A stretch of DNA of 64,000 bases from Streptomyces radiopugnans (GTDB lineage: Bacteria; Actinomycetota; Actinomycetes; Streptomycetales; Streptomycetaceae): positions 311,733 to 375,732 of the forward strand of contig NZ_FOET01000002.1 of assembly GCF_900110735.1 (NCBI RefSeq), read 5' to 3'. The translations under genes were made by a program, and so were the position numbers. Below are positions 40,701-49,226 of the stretch, one piece after another (position 1 is the first letter of the stretch; the number at the start of each line of letters is the position of its first letter). The notes under the pieces are model-generated. The model was not told the origin of the DNA and ran no database searches. It was given only the letters and a program-made list of their open reading frames with translations.

Positions 40701-41168
40701 TCAGTGGTCCAGGGCCGCCACCTCCGCCCAGACCGTCTTGCCGACGGGGTCGCGCGGGACCGCGCCCCAGCGGGTGGCGAGGATGTCCACCAGGAGCAGA
40801 CCGCGCCCCGACTCGTCGTCGGCGGACGGTGAGGGCGGGGCGGCCGGAGGCCGGATTGGGGAGGCGTCCGAGACCTCGATACGGACCACGTCCCCTCGCG
40901 CTTCGAGCGCGAGACGGAAGCCGCGTCCGGGCACGCGGCCGTGCCGTACCGCGTTGGCGGCCAGCTCGCCGACCAGCAGGGAGACGGTGCACGAGAGGTC
41001 CGACGCGGCCGGCCACCCCCACTCCTCCATGCGCCGTACGGCGAGCTTCCGGGCGAGTCTCGCTCCCTTGCCGGATGACGTGAACCGCATTGTGAACAGC
41101 AGGGTTTCGGTGTTACCCGAATGTGCCGCGCCCGGCTGCGGTTCCTCGTCGGGCGTGGTCGTCGTCAT
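40701..41168 (-). CDS. Anti-sigma-factor-like ATP-binding protein (HATPase, RsbW type)
   Basis: 155 residues of a GHKL ATPase fold: N-box LVGELAANAVRHGRVPG, G1 box EVSDASP and G2 box ESGRGLLLVDILATRWG. Such small HATPase proteins switch partner sigma or anti-anti-sigma factors by phosphorylation or binding. In Streptomyces they are typically neighbours of WhiJ-like XRE and DUF397 genes, as here. The start is uncertain: ATG at 41168 (MTTTTPDEE) or ATG at 41222; I chose the shorter because the conserved core starts well after it. Divergent from the XRE gene. Confidence 0.88.
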   Translation of the reverse strand: MTTTTPDEEPQPGAAHSGNTETLLFTMRFTSSGKGARLARKLAVRRMEEWGWPAASDLSCTVSLLVGELAANAVRHGRVPGRGFRLALEARGDVVRIEVSDASPIRPPAAPPSPSADDESGRGLLLVDILATRWGAVPRDPVGKTVWAEVAALDH

Positions 41169-41277
41169 CAGCACGGAGTCGTCCTTCGCTTCCTCGTTCG
41201 ATCCGCAACGTAGGCGGATCATTACGTTCCGTGCTTAAGGATCGACCGGCGGGCCTAGGCTCGGAAGGGGATGAAGC

Positions 41278-41297
41278 CTTACCTTCCAGCCGGTAAG
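41278..41297. promoter_or_regulatory. Inverted repeat upstream of the WhiJ-like gene
   Basis: CTTACC (41278-41283) and GGTAAG (41292-41297) around eight bases, 17 bases upstream of the TTG start and inside the divergent spacer to the ATPase gene. A candidate XRE operator. Confidence 0.5.
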
Positions 41298-41313
41298 AAA
41301 CGGAAGTGATGTT

Positions 41314-42255
41314 TTGGCCAAGGATGTTGATCCCGGGGCATCGATGGCGGCCCTGTTCGGTTCGCGGGTGCGCAGACTCCGCGTCGCCGCCGGGCTGACC
41401 CAGGCGGAACTGGGCGAGAAGGCGCATGTGGTCGCCAGCCGGATCACCCAGGTCGAGCGGGCCTCCGGGGCGAGACCGACGCTTGAGCTGGCGCGCACGC
41501 TGGACGACGCGCTCGGAGCGGACAACCTGCTGGTCGACCTGTGGCCGTACGTCTACCGCGAGACGTTCCCCGACTGGTCGCGCAGGTTCATCCACCTCTC
41601 GGAGCGGGCGGTGTTCATCAAGCAGTATGCGGCGCACGTGGTGCCCGGTCTTCTTCAGACCGAGGACTACGCACGAGCCGTACTGAGTCTCGACGTACTC
41701 CTCAAGAGCCGGGAGCAGTTGGAGGAGCGGATCGCCGCACGACTGGCGCGACAGGAACGGCTCCGGTCATCGGACCGCCCCGGCCTGTGGATCGTCCTGG
41801 ACGAAGCGGTGCTGAGGCGTCCGATCGGCGACCGGTCCATCATGCGGGGCCAGTTGACCCGACTGTTGGAGGCCGCTCAGGAATTCCGCATCACCGTGCA
41901 GGTGTTGCCGTTCGGGCAGGGCGGGCACGAAGCGCTGGGCGGTTCGCTCACAGTGCTGGAACTCCCGGACGGCTCGGAGGTGGCCTACAAGGAGGGCGCC
42001 GATTTCGGCCAACTCATCGAGGAACCGTCCGAGGTCAAGCGCTACTCGGAGATCTACGATCGGCTGCGGGCGGCAGCCCTGCCCCCGCTCATGTCTCTTG
42101 ACATGATCCGATCCGCGCTGGAGGACAACCGTGAAGCGAGTGTCCCGTCCCGATCTCAACGGCGCCGACTGGCGCAGGAGCAGCTACAGCAACCAGGCGG
42201 GTGGCGACTGCGTCGAGGTGGCCGACGGCTTCCCCGGCAGCGTCCCCGTCCGTGA
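41314..42255 (+). CDS. WhiJ-like XRE regulator with DUF5753
   Basis: 313 residues. XRE HTH at ~12-70 (VRRLRVAAGLTQAELGEKAH, then ITQVERASGARPTLELARTL), then the DUF5753 region with YAAHVVPGLLQTEDYARAVL and VQVLPFGQGGHEALGGS. These proteins pair with a small DUF397 partner and affect development and antibiotic production in Streptomyces. The start is TTG at 41314 with GGAAG seven bases before it; ATG at 41344 is possible. Odd: after DMIRSALEDN, where homologues end, the frame continues ~43 basic residues through the DUF397 gene. Confidence 0.88.
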   Translation: MAKDVDPGASMAALFGSRVRRLRVAAGLTQAELGEKAHVVASRITQVERASGARPTLELARTLDDALGADNLLVDLWPYVYRETFPDWSRRFIHLSERAVFIKQYAAHVVPGLLQTEDYARAVLSLDVLLKSREQLEERIAARLARQERLRSSDRPGLWIVLDEAVLRRPIGDRSIMRGQLTRLLEAAQEFRITVQVLPFGQGGHEALGGSLTVLELPDGSEVAYKEGADFGQLIEEPSEVKRYSEIYDRLRAAALPPLMSLDMIRSALEDNREASVPSRSQRRRLAQEQLQQPGGWRLRRGGRRLPRQRPRP

Positions 42256-42346
42256 CAGCAAGGTCCCGCACGGGCCGGTGCTGGCATTCCCGCCCACTTC
42301 CTGGGCCTCCTTCATAAGCGAGTTGAAGGCCGACCGCCGCGCCTGA
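42131..42346 (+). CDS. DUF397 protein (WhiJ partner)
   Basis: 71 residues with the DUF397 core: LNGADWRRSSYSNQAGGDCV, then EVADGFPGSVPVRDSKVPHG and TSWASFISELK. DUF397 proteins bind the DUF5753 domain of the upstream XRE protein and modulate it, somewhat like an antitoxin-toxin pair. The start is GTG at 42131, overlapping the XRE gene by 125 bases in another frame; overlaps in this gene pair are normally a few bases. A 17-bp hairpin follows. Confidence 0.9.
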   Translation: MKRVSRPDLNGADWRRSSYSNQAGGDCVEVADGFPGSVPVRDSKVPHGPVLAFPPTSWASFISELKADRRA

Positions 42347-42379
42347 GCGATCCGAGGGCCGGTGCGCGTCGGCTCCCCG

Positions 42380-42417
42380 GGCCCGCCGGACCCTCGTCCA
42401 CGAGGGTCCGGCGGGCC
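42380..42417 (+). terminator. 17-bp perfect terminator hairpin
   Basis: GGCCCGCCGGACCCTCG (42380-42396) and CGAGGGTCCGGCGGGCC (42401-42417) with a 4-base loop, 33 bases past the DUF397 stop. The rest of the spacer to 42617 shows no gene. Confidence 0.8.
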
Positions 42418-42617
42418 ACGAACTCCCTTAAAGAACCGGGAGAAAGAACCTCCCACCCACCCACCCTTTCCCCTCGTCACCCGTACGGGTGACGAGCTTG
42501 CGGGTTTGAGAAGCGGGCGGTTACGTTCACCGCGACAATCGCAGACAAGTACGGCCCCCGGCCGGGACTGGCATCCCGATCGAGGGCCTGACCGATCAGG
42601 AAGAAGCGACCTTCCCA

Positions 42618-43482
42618 ATGGCTGGCCCGCAGTTTAGCGCGCCCGAACGCGCCCGCGCCGGTGCACCGACATCCGGCGTGATTCACGTACGCACCCGCCT
42701 CACCACCGGTTTCACCGTCCTCGCCAACGCACTCGCCCAGCAGCCCGGCAGCGCGGTCACCATCGGGGTGGCGGCGTACATCGCCTCCCTGCCGGACGGC
42801 GCCCCGGTGAGCATCACCGCACTGTGCGAGCACTTCTCCGAAGGCGAGATCCTGATCTCCCGGGCCCTGCGGGAGCTGGAGGCGTCCGGGCACCTGGAGC
42901 GGCGGCGCGAGCGCGGGCCGGACGGCCGGGTCCGCACCCGCACCTACTTCCACGACGTACCGCCGGGCGACGACGACCCGGACCCGACCCCGCCGCCCGG
43001 CCGCCGGCGCCGTCCCGCGCCCGTCCGCGTACCTGTACCGGCTCCGCGTACGGCCTCCGGCCCGGCACCCCTGCCGTCTCACCCTGCACCGGCCACCGCT
43101 GCCCCGGACCCGCTCCCGGCCGTGGTGCGATCGCCGCAGGCGCCGCCTGCTCCGCTCGGCGAGGCCGATCCGCACGCGGTGCGGGTCCTGGCCTCCCTCC
43201 GCACCGTCGATCCCCGGCTGATCCTCTCCGAGAGCGAGGCCGCCCGGCTCGCCCCGGACGTGGCCCGGTGGCTCGCGGCGGGCGTGTCTCCCGCCCGGAT
43301 CGCCGAGACGCTCACCGCCGGCCTGCCCGAACGGCTCCTGGCCCGCCCGGCCCGCATCCTGGCCTTCCGCCTGGGCGAGCCGCCCCTGCCCGCGCCCGCC
43401 TTGGCCCCGCCGCCCGCCAAGCCGGTAGTCCTGCCCCTCCAGACCTGCGACGGCTGCGAACGCGCCGTCCGCGCGGCCCCGC
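42618..43482 (+). CDS. Winged-helix DNA-binding protein, 3' end replaced
   Basis: About 288 residues recognisable: VIHVRTRLTTGFTVLANALA, then a winged HTH (GAPVSITALCEHFSEGEILI, SRALRELEASGHLERRRERG) and a Pro-rich linker. A helical part (LILSESEAARLAPDVARWLA) and the start of a Cys motif, CDGCERAV, follow. This is the common Streptomyces helix-turn-helix family whose C-terminus has CDGC...C-x2-C. Here the homology stops at 43482, where a fragment of another gene begins. The frame stays open to 44510 and by chance runs in phase into the next gene, so the protein may now be a ~630-residue fusion. The start is ATG at 42618. Confidence 0.7.
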
Positions 43483-43656
43483 CCGGACGTGATCGTGGCC
43501 CTGACGGACGGCCAGACGCCGTGGCCCTCCGCCCAGCCGCCCTGCCGTACCGTGGTCGGTCTCTTCCCCCGTCCCGCCCGCGCGGTGGACGAGGAGAACC
43601 CCGACTACGTCCCGGACGCCCCGCCGCCCTGGGCGCGCGTCGTCACCATCGGCTGA
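43480..43656 (+). pseudogene. VWA-like (DUF2201) C-terminal relic
   Basis: In a frame different from the HTH gene, PDVIVALTDGQTPWPS, then CRTVVGLFPRPARA and PDAPPPWARVVTIG precede a stop at 43654. This is the end of a VWA-like putative metallopeptidase family, with its LTDG-TPWP hallmark. Only the last ~58 residues remain. It was joined to the HTH gene by deletion. Confidence 0.6.
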
Positions 43657-43817
43657 GGGTCCGCCCGCGGTCCCCGGGAGGCGGCCTGCGAGCCGGCCGG
43701 GGACCGCTCCCGGGACCGGCCCGGTCCCTCCGGGCCGTACTCAGCGGCTCGAACCGGTGGCCGCGGGCGGGGCGGCCGCGTCCTGCCCCGTACGAAGGGC
43801 GGTGCAGAATGCGGGGC

Positions 43818-44510
43818 ATGACGCACCCCGCGGTGGACTGGTCGCAGCTCAGGCACGCGTACGGACCGGCAGACGACATACCCGTCCTCTTCGACCGCCT
43901 CACCGGCGGCCGAGAGGACGAGAGGGTGTGGCACGACCTCTGGTCGGCGCTGTGCCACCAGGGCACGGTGTACGAGGCGAGCTACGCCGCCCTGCCGGCC
44001 CTCGCGGACATCGCGGCCGGCCGTGCACCCGGCGACCGGAGGCAGGCGGTGCTCATGGCGGGCCTGATCGTCGCCGAGGCCGACGCGGCGCAGCGTTCCC
44101 GCTACGCCTCCCGGATCGACGAGTTGGCGCCCGCGGCCCGTGCCTGCCTGGCCGAGGTCCCGGCCGGTGAACCGGAGACCTTCGTGTATCTCGCGCAGAG
44201 CCTGCTGGCGTTCGAGAACGTACCGGTCTGGTCTCAGCAACTCGACCTCCTCTTCGAGGAGTTCGAGACCGAGTGTCCCGAGTGCGGGGCGGCCGTCTGT
44301 GTTCTGCTGGGCGAGTACGCGGACGAGTGCGACGCCGAACTGCACCCGGCGAGTCCGGACGAACTGACCGGCATCGGCGCCCGGGTCCACGCCATGGCGC
44401 TTGGCGCCGGCCGGTGTGAGGTCGCGGACTGGGTGACCCGTCTCTTCGGGCATGCGACGTGCCCGGAGTGCGAGGCGAGGTTCGGCGTCTCCGAGAGCGT
44501 CACCGGCTAG
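43818..44510 (+). CDS. Hypothetical HEAT-like helical protein
   Basis: 230 residues, acidic and mostly helical: VDWSQLRHAYGPADDIPVLF, WHDLWSALCHQGTVYEASYA, then ALPALADIAAG repeats suggest HEAT-like pairs. Two CPEC motifs (ETECPECGAA and ATCPECEARFG) could bind zinc. Similar proteins in Streptomyces are unnamed and sometimes near immunity genes; function unknown. A -10-like CAGAAT at 43805-43810 fits leaderless start at ATG 43818. The frame is also open upstream into the HTH gene, so fusion cannot be excluded. Confidence 0.7.
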   Translation: MTHPAVDWSQLRHAYGPADDIPVLFDRLTGGREDERVWHDLWSALCHQGTVYEASYAALPALADIAAGRAPGDRRQAVLMAGLIVAEADAAQRSRYASRIDELAPAARACLAEVPAGEPETFVYLAQSLLAFENVPVWSQQLDLLFEEFETECPECGAAVCVLLGEYADECDAELHPASPDELTGIGARVHAMALGAGRCEVADWVTRLFGHATCPECEARFGVSESVTG

Positions 44511-44517
44511 ATGCTCC

Positions 44518-44546
44518 GCCCACGAGCGTTGTCGACGCTCGTGGGC
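44518..44546 (+). terminator. 12-bp terminator hairpin
   Basis: GCCCACGAGCGT (44518-44529) and ACGCTCGTGGGC (44535-44546) with a 5-base loop, directly after the stop at 44510. Confidence 0.75.
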
Positions 44547-44599
44547 CTTGGTCATGCGAAGATCCCCGCTGTGGTGGAGCTGTCCAGGGCTGCACCGCA

Positions 44600-44690
44600 G
44601 AGAGGGCTTCGCGTCCCACCGTGGCACCCGGCTGACCGTGCACGGCAGGCGGCTGCTGGCCGAACGTGTCACATCCGGCAGCCTCCCGTA
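44600..44690 (+). mobile_element. IS481-like transposase N-terminal relic
   Basis: SHRGTRLTVHGRRLLAERVT is encoded at 44614-44673 in one frame. It resembles the opening of IS481-family transposases (His-x-Asn-Ala-x-Leu-Thr...Gly-Arg-x-x-Leu). Nothing of the HTH or DDE domain follows, and no inverted repeat ends are visible. Tentative. Confidence 0.35.
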
Positions 44691-44704
44691 CCGGCGCGGA
44701 CGGG

Positions 44705-45733
44705 CTACAGGGGCGCGGTGTCGCGGGAGGGGGCGGCGGTGCTGGCGCGGACGGTCAGGGTGGGGTCGGGGGCGCGGCGGTGTTCGACGCGGTGACCGGC
44801 GGCGACGGCCTTGAGCCGGCGGGCGGCCAGGGCGCCGTAGGCGGCTATGTCGCGGCGCAGCGCGGTCAGACCGGGGTGGACCAGTTCGCACAGCGGCGAG
44901 TCGTCCCAGGCCACCAGGGAGATGTCGGCGGGGACGCGGGCGCCCAGGCTCTGCGCGGCGCTCAGGCCGGAGACGGCCATCACGTCGTTGTCGTAGAGGA
45001 TCGCGGTGGGGCGGTCGTCGCTCTCCAGCAGTGCGCGGGTGGCGGCGCAGCCCTGTTCGCCGCTGTAGTCGGCCTCCACGCTCCGTCCGGTGACGCCGTG
45101 CTCGGCGGTGGCGGCGGCGAAGGCCTCGGTGCGGATGAGGGTGTGCCGCAGGACGGCGGGCCCGGTGACGTGGGCGATGGAGCGGTGCCCGAGGCCGGCG
45201 AGGTGGTCCACGGCGGTGCGCACCCCCGCCGCGTCGTCGCTCCACACGGCGGGCAGGCTTCCGGTGGCGACGGGGGAGCCGATCACCACGGCGGGCAGGC
45301 GCAGTTCCTCCAGGACGCGTATCCGGGGGTCGTCCACCCGCAGGTCGACCAGGAAGACGCCGTCGACCTTGCGCTGCGCCCACCAGGCGCGGTAGGTGGC
45401 CGTCTCGGCGTCGGCGTCGGGCGCGACGGTGAACAGCAGGGAGGTGCCGTCCCCGGACAACTCGCTCTGGATGCCGGAGACCAGTTGCATGAAGAACGGC
45501 TCCATGCCCAGGGATCGGGCCGGGCGGTCCACCACCAGTCCGAAGGCGCCGGCCCTGCCGTCGGACAGGGCCCTGGCCGCGCTGTTGGGCTGCCAGCCCA
45601 GCTCCTCCGCGATGGCGAGCACCCTGGCCCGGGTCGCCTCCGACACTCCCGGGCGGCCGTTGAGCGCGAAGGACACCGCGCTCTTGGTCACCCCCGCACG
45701 GCGGGCGATGTCCACCATCGTGGGACGCTTCAA
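44705..45733 (-). CDS. LacI-family transcriptional regulator
   Basis: 342 residues. The LacI HTH opens the protein (TMVDIARRAGVTKSAVSFAL, then NGRPGVSEATRARVLAIAEE), followed by the hinge helix and a periplasmic-binding-type effector domain (FGLVVDRPARSLGMEPFFMQ onward; AILYDNDVMAVSGLSAAQSL near the end). The start is TTG at 45733, with GGGAGGGAG seven bases upstream and homology beginning at that codon. No sugar-use genes are adjacent, so its target is probably elsewhere or lost. Confidence 0.9.
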   Translation of the reverse strand: MKRPTMVDIARRAGVTKSAVSFALNGRPGVSEATRARVLAIAEELGWQPNSAARALSDGRAGAFGLVVDRPARSLGMEPFFMQLVSGIQSELSGDGTSLLFTVAPDADAETATYRAWWAQRKVDGVFLVDLRVDDPRIRVLEELRLPAVVIGSPVATGSLPAVWSDDAAGVRTAVDHLAGLGHRSIAHVTGPAVLRHTLIRTEAFAAATAEHGVTGRSVEADYSGEQGCAATRALLESDDRPTAILYDNDVMAVSGLSAAQSLGARVPADISLVAWDDSPLCELVHPGLTALRRDIAAYGALAARRLKAVAAGHRVEHRRAPDPTLTVRASTAAPSRDTAPL

Positions 45734-45942
45734 CGCTTCTCCCTCCCGCCCGCGGTCACCGGCGAACCGGGACTCATCCTAGAGCGGCCCGCTCACGCCC
45801 GGAACACCGTTCCGAAGGCCGCGGGGCGGCCTTGGGAGGGCCCACACATCACCCGCGCCCGCCGGGGTAGGAGGCGAAGAGGACAACCGAGCGCAAAGGG
45901 CGCAGCTCGCCACGGCGGGCACACGTGAACGCTGGAGGAACC

Positions 45943-46101
45943 GTGCCGGGCATTCTGAGCAAGATCGCCATGTTCTCCCGAACCCCGCAGGGCCGCCGAC
46001 TGACCGCGAAGGCCAAGAGGGTCGCCTCCGACCCCCGCAAGCGGGCCGAGGCCAAGCGCGCCCTGGGCAGGCTGCGCGGGCGCGGGTCCGGGCACCGCTG
46101 A
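45943..46101 (+). CDS. Small basic hypothetical protein
   Basis: 52 residues, strongly basic (MPGILSKIAMFSRTPQGRRL, then many Lys/Arg/Ala to GRGSGHR). The start is GTG at 45943 with GGAGG upstream and good codon bias, and a strong hairpin follows 30 bases after the stop. Short Lys/Arg-rich proteins of this type recur in Streptomyces without a known role. It may bind nucleic acid or be structural. Confidence 0.65.
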   Translation: MPGILSKIAMFSRTPQGRRLTAKAKRVASDPRKRAEAKRALGRLRGRGSGHR

Positions 46102-46130
46102 GGCGCCCCGCCCCTGCCTTCCCCGAGCAT

Positions 46131-46168
46131 CGCCGCCCGCCGCCGTGCCTCCACGGCGGCGGGCGGCG
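46131..46168 (+). terminator. 17-bp terminator hairpin
   Basis: CGCCGCCCGCCGCCGTG (46131-46147) and CACGGCGGCGGGCGGCG (46152-46168) with a 4-base loop, between the small basic gene and the acetyltransferase gene. Confidence 0.7.
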
Positions 46169-46191
46169 GCGTGTGCTGCCAGGATGAGGGC

Positions 46192-46755
46192 ATGGTCGAG
46201 ATCGGCATGGGCGGCACCGGCGGGATCGCACTCGTTCACACGGCGGATCTGGACGCCTCCGTCCGGGCGGCGGCGCGCTCCCTGCTGGACGAGGTGTTCG
46301 AGGGGGACATGACCGACCAGGACTGGGAGCACGCCCTGGGCGGTGTGCACGCGCTGGCCTGGGAGGGTTCGGAGCTGGTGGGCCACGCCTCGCTGGTGCA
46401 GCGGCGGTTGCTGCACGGCGGCCGGGCGCTGCGCACCGGCTATGTGGAGGGGGTCGGGGTCCGCGCCGACCGGCGCGGGCACGGGTACGGGGCGGCGCTG
46501 ATGGGGGCGCTGGAGCGGGTGGTGCGCGGCGCGTACGACCTGGGGGCGCTGGCCTCCAGCGACGAGGCGCTGGGCTTCTACGCGGCGCGCGGCTGGCTGC
46601 TGTGGCAGGGGCCCACCTCGGCGCTCACCCCTTCGGGCACCGTGCGTACGGAGGAGGACGACGGGTGCGTCCACGTCCTGCCGGTGACCGGTGGTGCGGC
46701 CCTGGACCTGTCCGGTGAGCTGGTCTGCGACTGGCGCGAGGGCGACCTCTGGTAG
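46192..46755 (+). CDS. Aminoglycoside 2'-N-acetyltransferase (AAC(2')-I type)
   Basis: 187 residues closely following the mycobacterial AAC(2')-Ic layout: IALVHTADLDASVRAAARSL, then DQDWEHALGGVHALAW, the GNAT strand YVEGVGVRADRRGHGYGAAL, LGALASSDEALGFYAARGWL and the diagnostic C-terminus ALTPSGTVRTEEDDGCVHVL to CDWREGDLW. The family acetylates the 2'-amino group of aminoglycosides with acetyl-CoA and in some hosts acts in cell-wall metabolism. The start is ATG at 46192 with AGGA seven bases upstream. Chromosomal and flanked by terminators, so it is its own unit. Resistance activity is inferred, not shown. Confidence 0.88.
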   Translation: MVEIGMGGTGGIALVHTADLDASVRAAARSLLDEVFEGDMTDQDWEHALGGVHALAWEGSELVGHASLVQRRLLHGGRALRTGYVEGVGVRADRRGHGYGAALMGALERVVRGAYDLGALASSDEALGFYAARGWLLWQGPTSALTPSGTVRTEEDDGCVHVLPVTGGAALDLSGELVCDWREGDLW

Positions 46756-46864
46756 CCGGCCGGCTCCGCCCGGCGGCTCCGGGTGCCTGGCGCGGCCCGC
46801 GCGGGAGGCCGCCGGACTCCGGCCGGAGCGGCTGCGGGCGCCCTCGGCCGTCCGGCGGCGATCC

Positions 46865-46887
46865 TCCGCAGACGGATTGTCTGCGGA
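46865..46887. promoter_or_regulatory. 9-bp-arm inverted repeat before the ceramidase gene
   Basis: TCCGCAGAC (46865-46873) and GTCTGCGGA (46879-46887) around five bases. It lies 110 bases past the AAC stop and 75 before the ceramidase start. Operator or terminator; I cannot tell. Confidence 0.45.
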
Positions 46888-46962
46888 TGCCATGGGTGTC
46901 ATGCTCACAACACCTGTCGGTAAACCGGCGGTAACCCCCTACAGCACCGTGAGGAGCCGCAC

Positions 46963-49155
46963 GTGAGCGATTCCCGATCCCAGCGGCGCACACCGTCCGG
47001 CGACACCCCGGACGGACCGTACACACCGGCCGCACCGGGCGCGTCCGCCCGCATGCCGGGCAGCAGCCGCCGCAGCCTCCTGCGCGCCACCGCCGCGACG
47101 GCCGGGCTCGGCCTCGCCGGGCTCCCGACGGCCGCGGTCCACGCCGCCGAAGGCACCTCCGCCCTCCGCACCCCGGCCGCCACCGGGCAGACCGGCGGTG
47201 CGGGAGCCGGCTCCTATCTGGTGGGCCGCGGCATCGCGGACGCCACCGGCGAGGTGGCCGAGGTCGGCATGATGGGCTACGGGCGCACCGACCAGCAGGC
47301 CCAGGGCCTGCACAACCGGCTGCGGGCCCGCGCCTTCGTCATCGCCGACCGGGCCCCGGACGGCAGCGCCGGGGAGCGGGTGGCCCTCGTCGTGGTCGAC
47401 TCCCCCATGATCTTCTCCAGCGTGCACCAGGCGGTGCTGCGCGCCCTGGACGAGCGGTACGGCGGCCTCTACAACGCCCGCAACACCATGATCACCGCCA
47501 CCCACACCCACGCCGGGCCGGGCGGCTACTCCCACCACCTGCTCTACAACATCACCACGCTCGGCTTCCACGCCAAGACCTTCGACGCGGTCGTACGCGG
47601 CATCACGGAGGCCGTCGGCCGGGCCCACGCCGATCTGGCACCCGCCGAACTCTCCCTCTCCCGAGGGGAGTTGCGCGGCGCCAGCATCAACCGGTCCCGC
47701 GCCGCCTTCGACCGCAACCCGGCCGACGTCAAGGCGCACTTCCCCGACGCGACCGACCCGCTCACCACACTGCTGCGGATCGAGCGGCAGGGACGGCTGG
47801 TGGGCGCGGTCAACTGGTTCGCCACCCACTGCACCAGCATGTCCGGCGACAACCGGCTCGTCAGCGCCGACAACAAGGGCTACGCCGCCTACCACTGGGA
47901 GCGCGAGGTGGCGGGCGCGGACTACCTGGCCGGCGACGCACCCGAGGTGATCGCCGCCTTCGCGCAGACCAACGCCGGCGACATGTCCCCCAACCTCGAC
48001 CTGGAGCCGCCGACCACGCCGGAGGACTTCGAGCGCACCCGCGCCAACGGGCTGCGCCAGTACGAGGCGGCGGCACGGCAGTTGGAGCGTCCCGGCACCC
48101 GGCTGTCCGGCGGCGTGGACTCCCGGCTGGTGTACGTGGACCTCTCCGACGTCACCGTGGAACCGGAGTTCACCGGAGACGGGCGCACCCACAGGACCGC
48201 CAAGCCCGCGGTCGGCGCGGCCATGGCGGCGGGCAGCACGGAGGACGGGCCGGCCTTCCCCGGCTTCTCCGAGGGCGAGAACCCCTTCTGGGACGCCGTC
48301 TCCCACTCGGTGGTCTACACCGTCTCGCCGGAGCTGCGCGACGCCCACGCGCCCAAGGCGATCGCCGTGCCCATCGGGGAGATGAACCGGATCTACCCGT
48401 GGGTGCAGGAGATCGTGCCCGTACAGCTGGTGCGGATCGGCCGCCTGTACCTGATCGGCGTCCCCGGCGAGGTCACCATCGCGGCGGGGCTGCGGCTGCG
48501 CCGCACCGTCGCGGAGGTCACCGGCGCCGGGCTGGACGACGTGCTGGTGGCGGGCTACGCCAACTCCTACTTCCACTACCTCACCACCCCCGAGGAGTAC
48601 GACGCCCAGCACTACGAGGGCGGCAGCACCCTCTTCGGCCGCTGGCAACTGCCCGCGGTCCAGCAGGTATCGGCGGAGCTGGCCCGCGCGATGCGCGACG
48701 GGCGGGCGCTGCCGACCGGCCCGGAGCCGCCCGACCTGTCCGCCGCGCCGCTCGCCCTCCAGCCGCCGATCGTGCTGGACGCCCCGCAGATCGGGCGCTC
48801 GTTCGGGGACGTGCTGACCCAGCCGCGCGAGAGCTACCGGTCCGGCGAGCGGGTCACGGCCGTGTTCGCCGGGGCCCACCCCGGCAACGACCTGCACCGG
48901 GGCAGCACCTATCTGCGGGTGGAGCGGTACGAGGGCGGGGTGTGGCGCACGGTCGCCGACGACGGCGACTGGTCGACGGCCTTCCGGTGGGAGCGCGACG
49001 GGATCGCCGCCTCGAAGGTGACCGTCACCTGGGACGTGCCCGCCGGGACCGAACCCGGCCGCTACCGCGTCCGCTACCACGGTGACGCCAAACCCCTGGT
49101 GGGCGGCGCCCGTTCCTTCTCCGGCACCACGCGCACGTTCACCGTACTGGCCTGA
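46963..49155 (+). CDS. Tat-exported neutral ceramidase
   Basis: 730 residues. A twin-arginine signal (GSSRRSLLRATAATAGLGLA, about 33-52) is followed by the neutral/alkaline ceramidase fold: GRGIADATGEVAEVGMMGYG, then NTMITATHTHAGPGGYSHHL with zinc-ligand histidines, SINRSRAAFDRNP, and later TNAGDMSPNLD. The C-terminal ~150 residues are an Ig-like ceramidase C domain. The enzyme hydrolyses the amide of ceramides or related N-acyl lipids outside the cell. The start is GTG at 46963 with GAGGAG six bases upstream. The following AraC gene on the same strand may regulate it. Confidence 0.92.
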   Translation: MSDSRSQRRTPSGDTPDGPYTPAAPGASARMPGSSRRSLLRATAATAGLGLAGLPTAAVHAAEGTSALRTPAATGQTGGAGAGSYLVGRGIADATGEVAEVGMMGYGRTDQQAQGLHNRLRARAFVIADRAPDGSAGERVALVVVDSPMIFSSVHQAVLRALDERYGGLYNARNTMITATHTHAGPGGYSHHLLYNITTLGFHAKTFDAVVRGITEAVGRAHADLAPAELSLSRGELRGASINRSRAAFDRNPADVKAHFPDATDPLTTLLRIERQGRLVGAVNWFATHCTSMSGDNRLVSADNKGYAAYHWEREVAGADYLAGDAPEVIAAFAQTNAGDMSPNLDLEPPTTPEDFERTRANGLRQYEAAARQLERPGTRLSGGVDSRLVYVDLSDVTVEPEFTGDGRTHRTAKPAVGAAMAAGSTEDGPAFPGFSEGENPFWDAVSHSVVYTVSPELRDAHAPKAIAVPIGEMNRIYPWVQEIVPVQLVRIGRLYLIGVPGEVTIAAGLRLRRTVAEVTGAGLDDVLVAGYANSYFHYLTTPEEYDAQHYEGGSTLFGRWQLPAVQQVSAELARAMRDGRALPTGPEPPDLSAAPLALQPPIVLDAPQIGRSFGDVLTQPRESYRSGERVTAVFAGAHPGNDLHRGSTYLRVERYEGGVWRTVADDGDWSTAFRWERDGIAASKVTVTWDVPAGTEPGRYRVRYHGDAKPLVGGARSFSGTTRTFTVLA

Positions 49156-49226
49156 TCCCTCCCCGGCGGCCGGGCGGCCCGCACTATGCTCCACCGGGCC
49201 GCCCGGCCGCCGAGGGGGTGGGGTGA

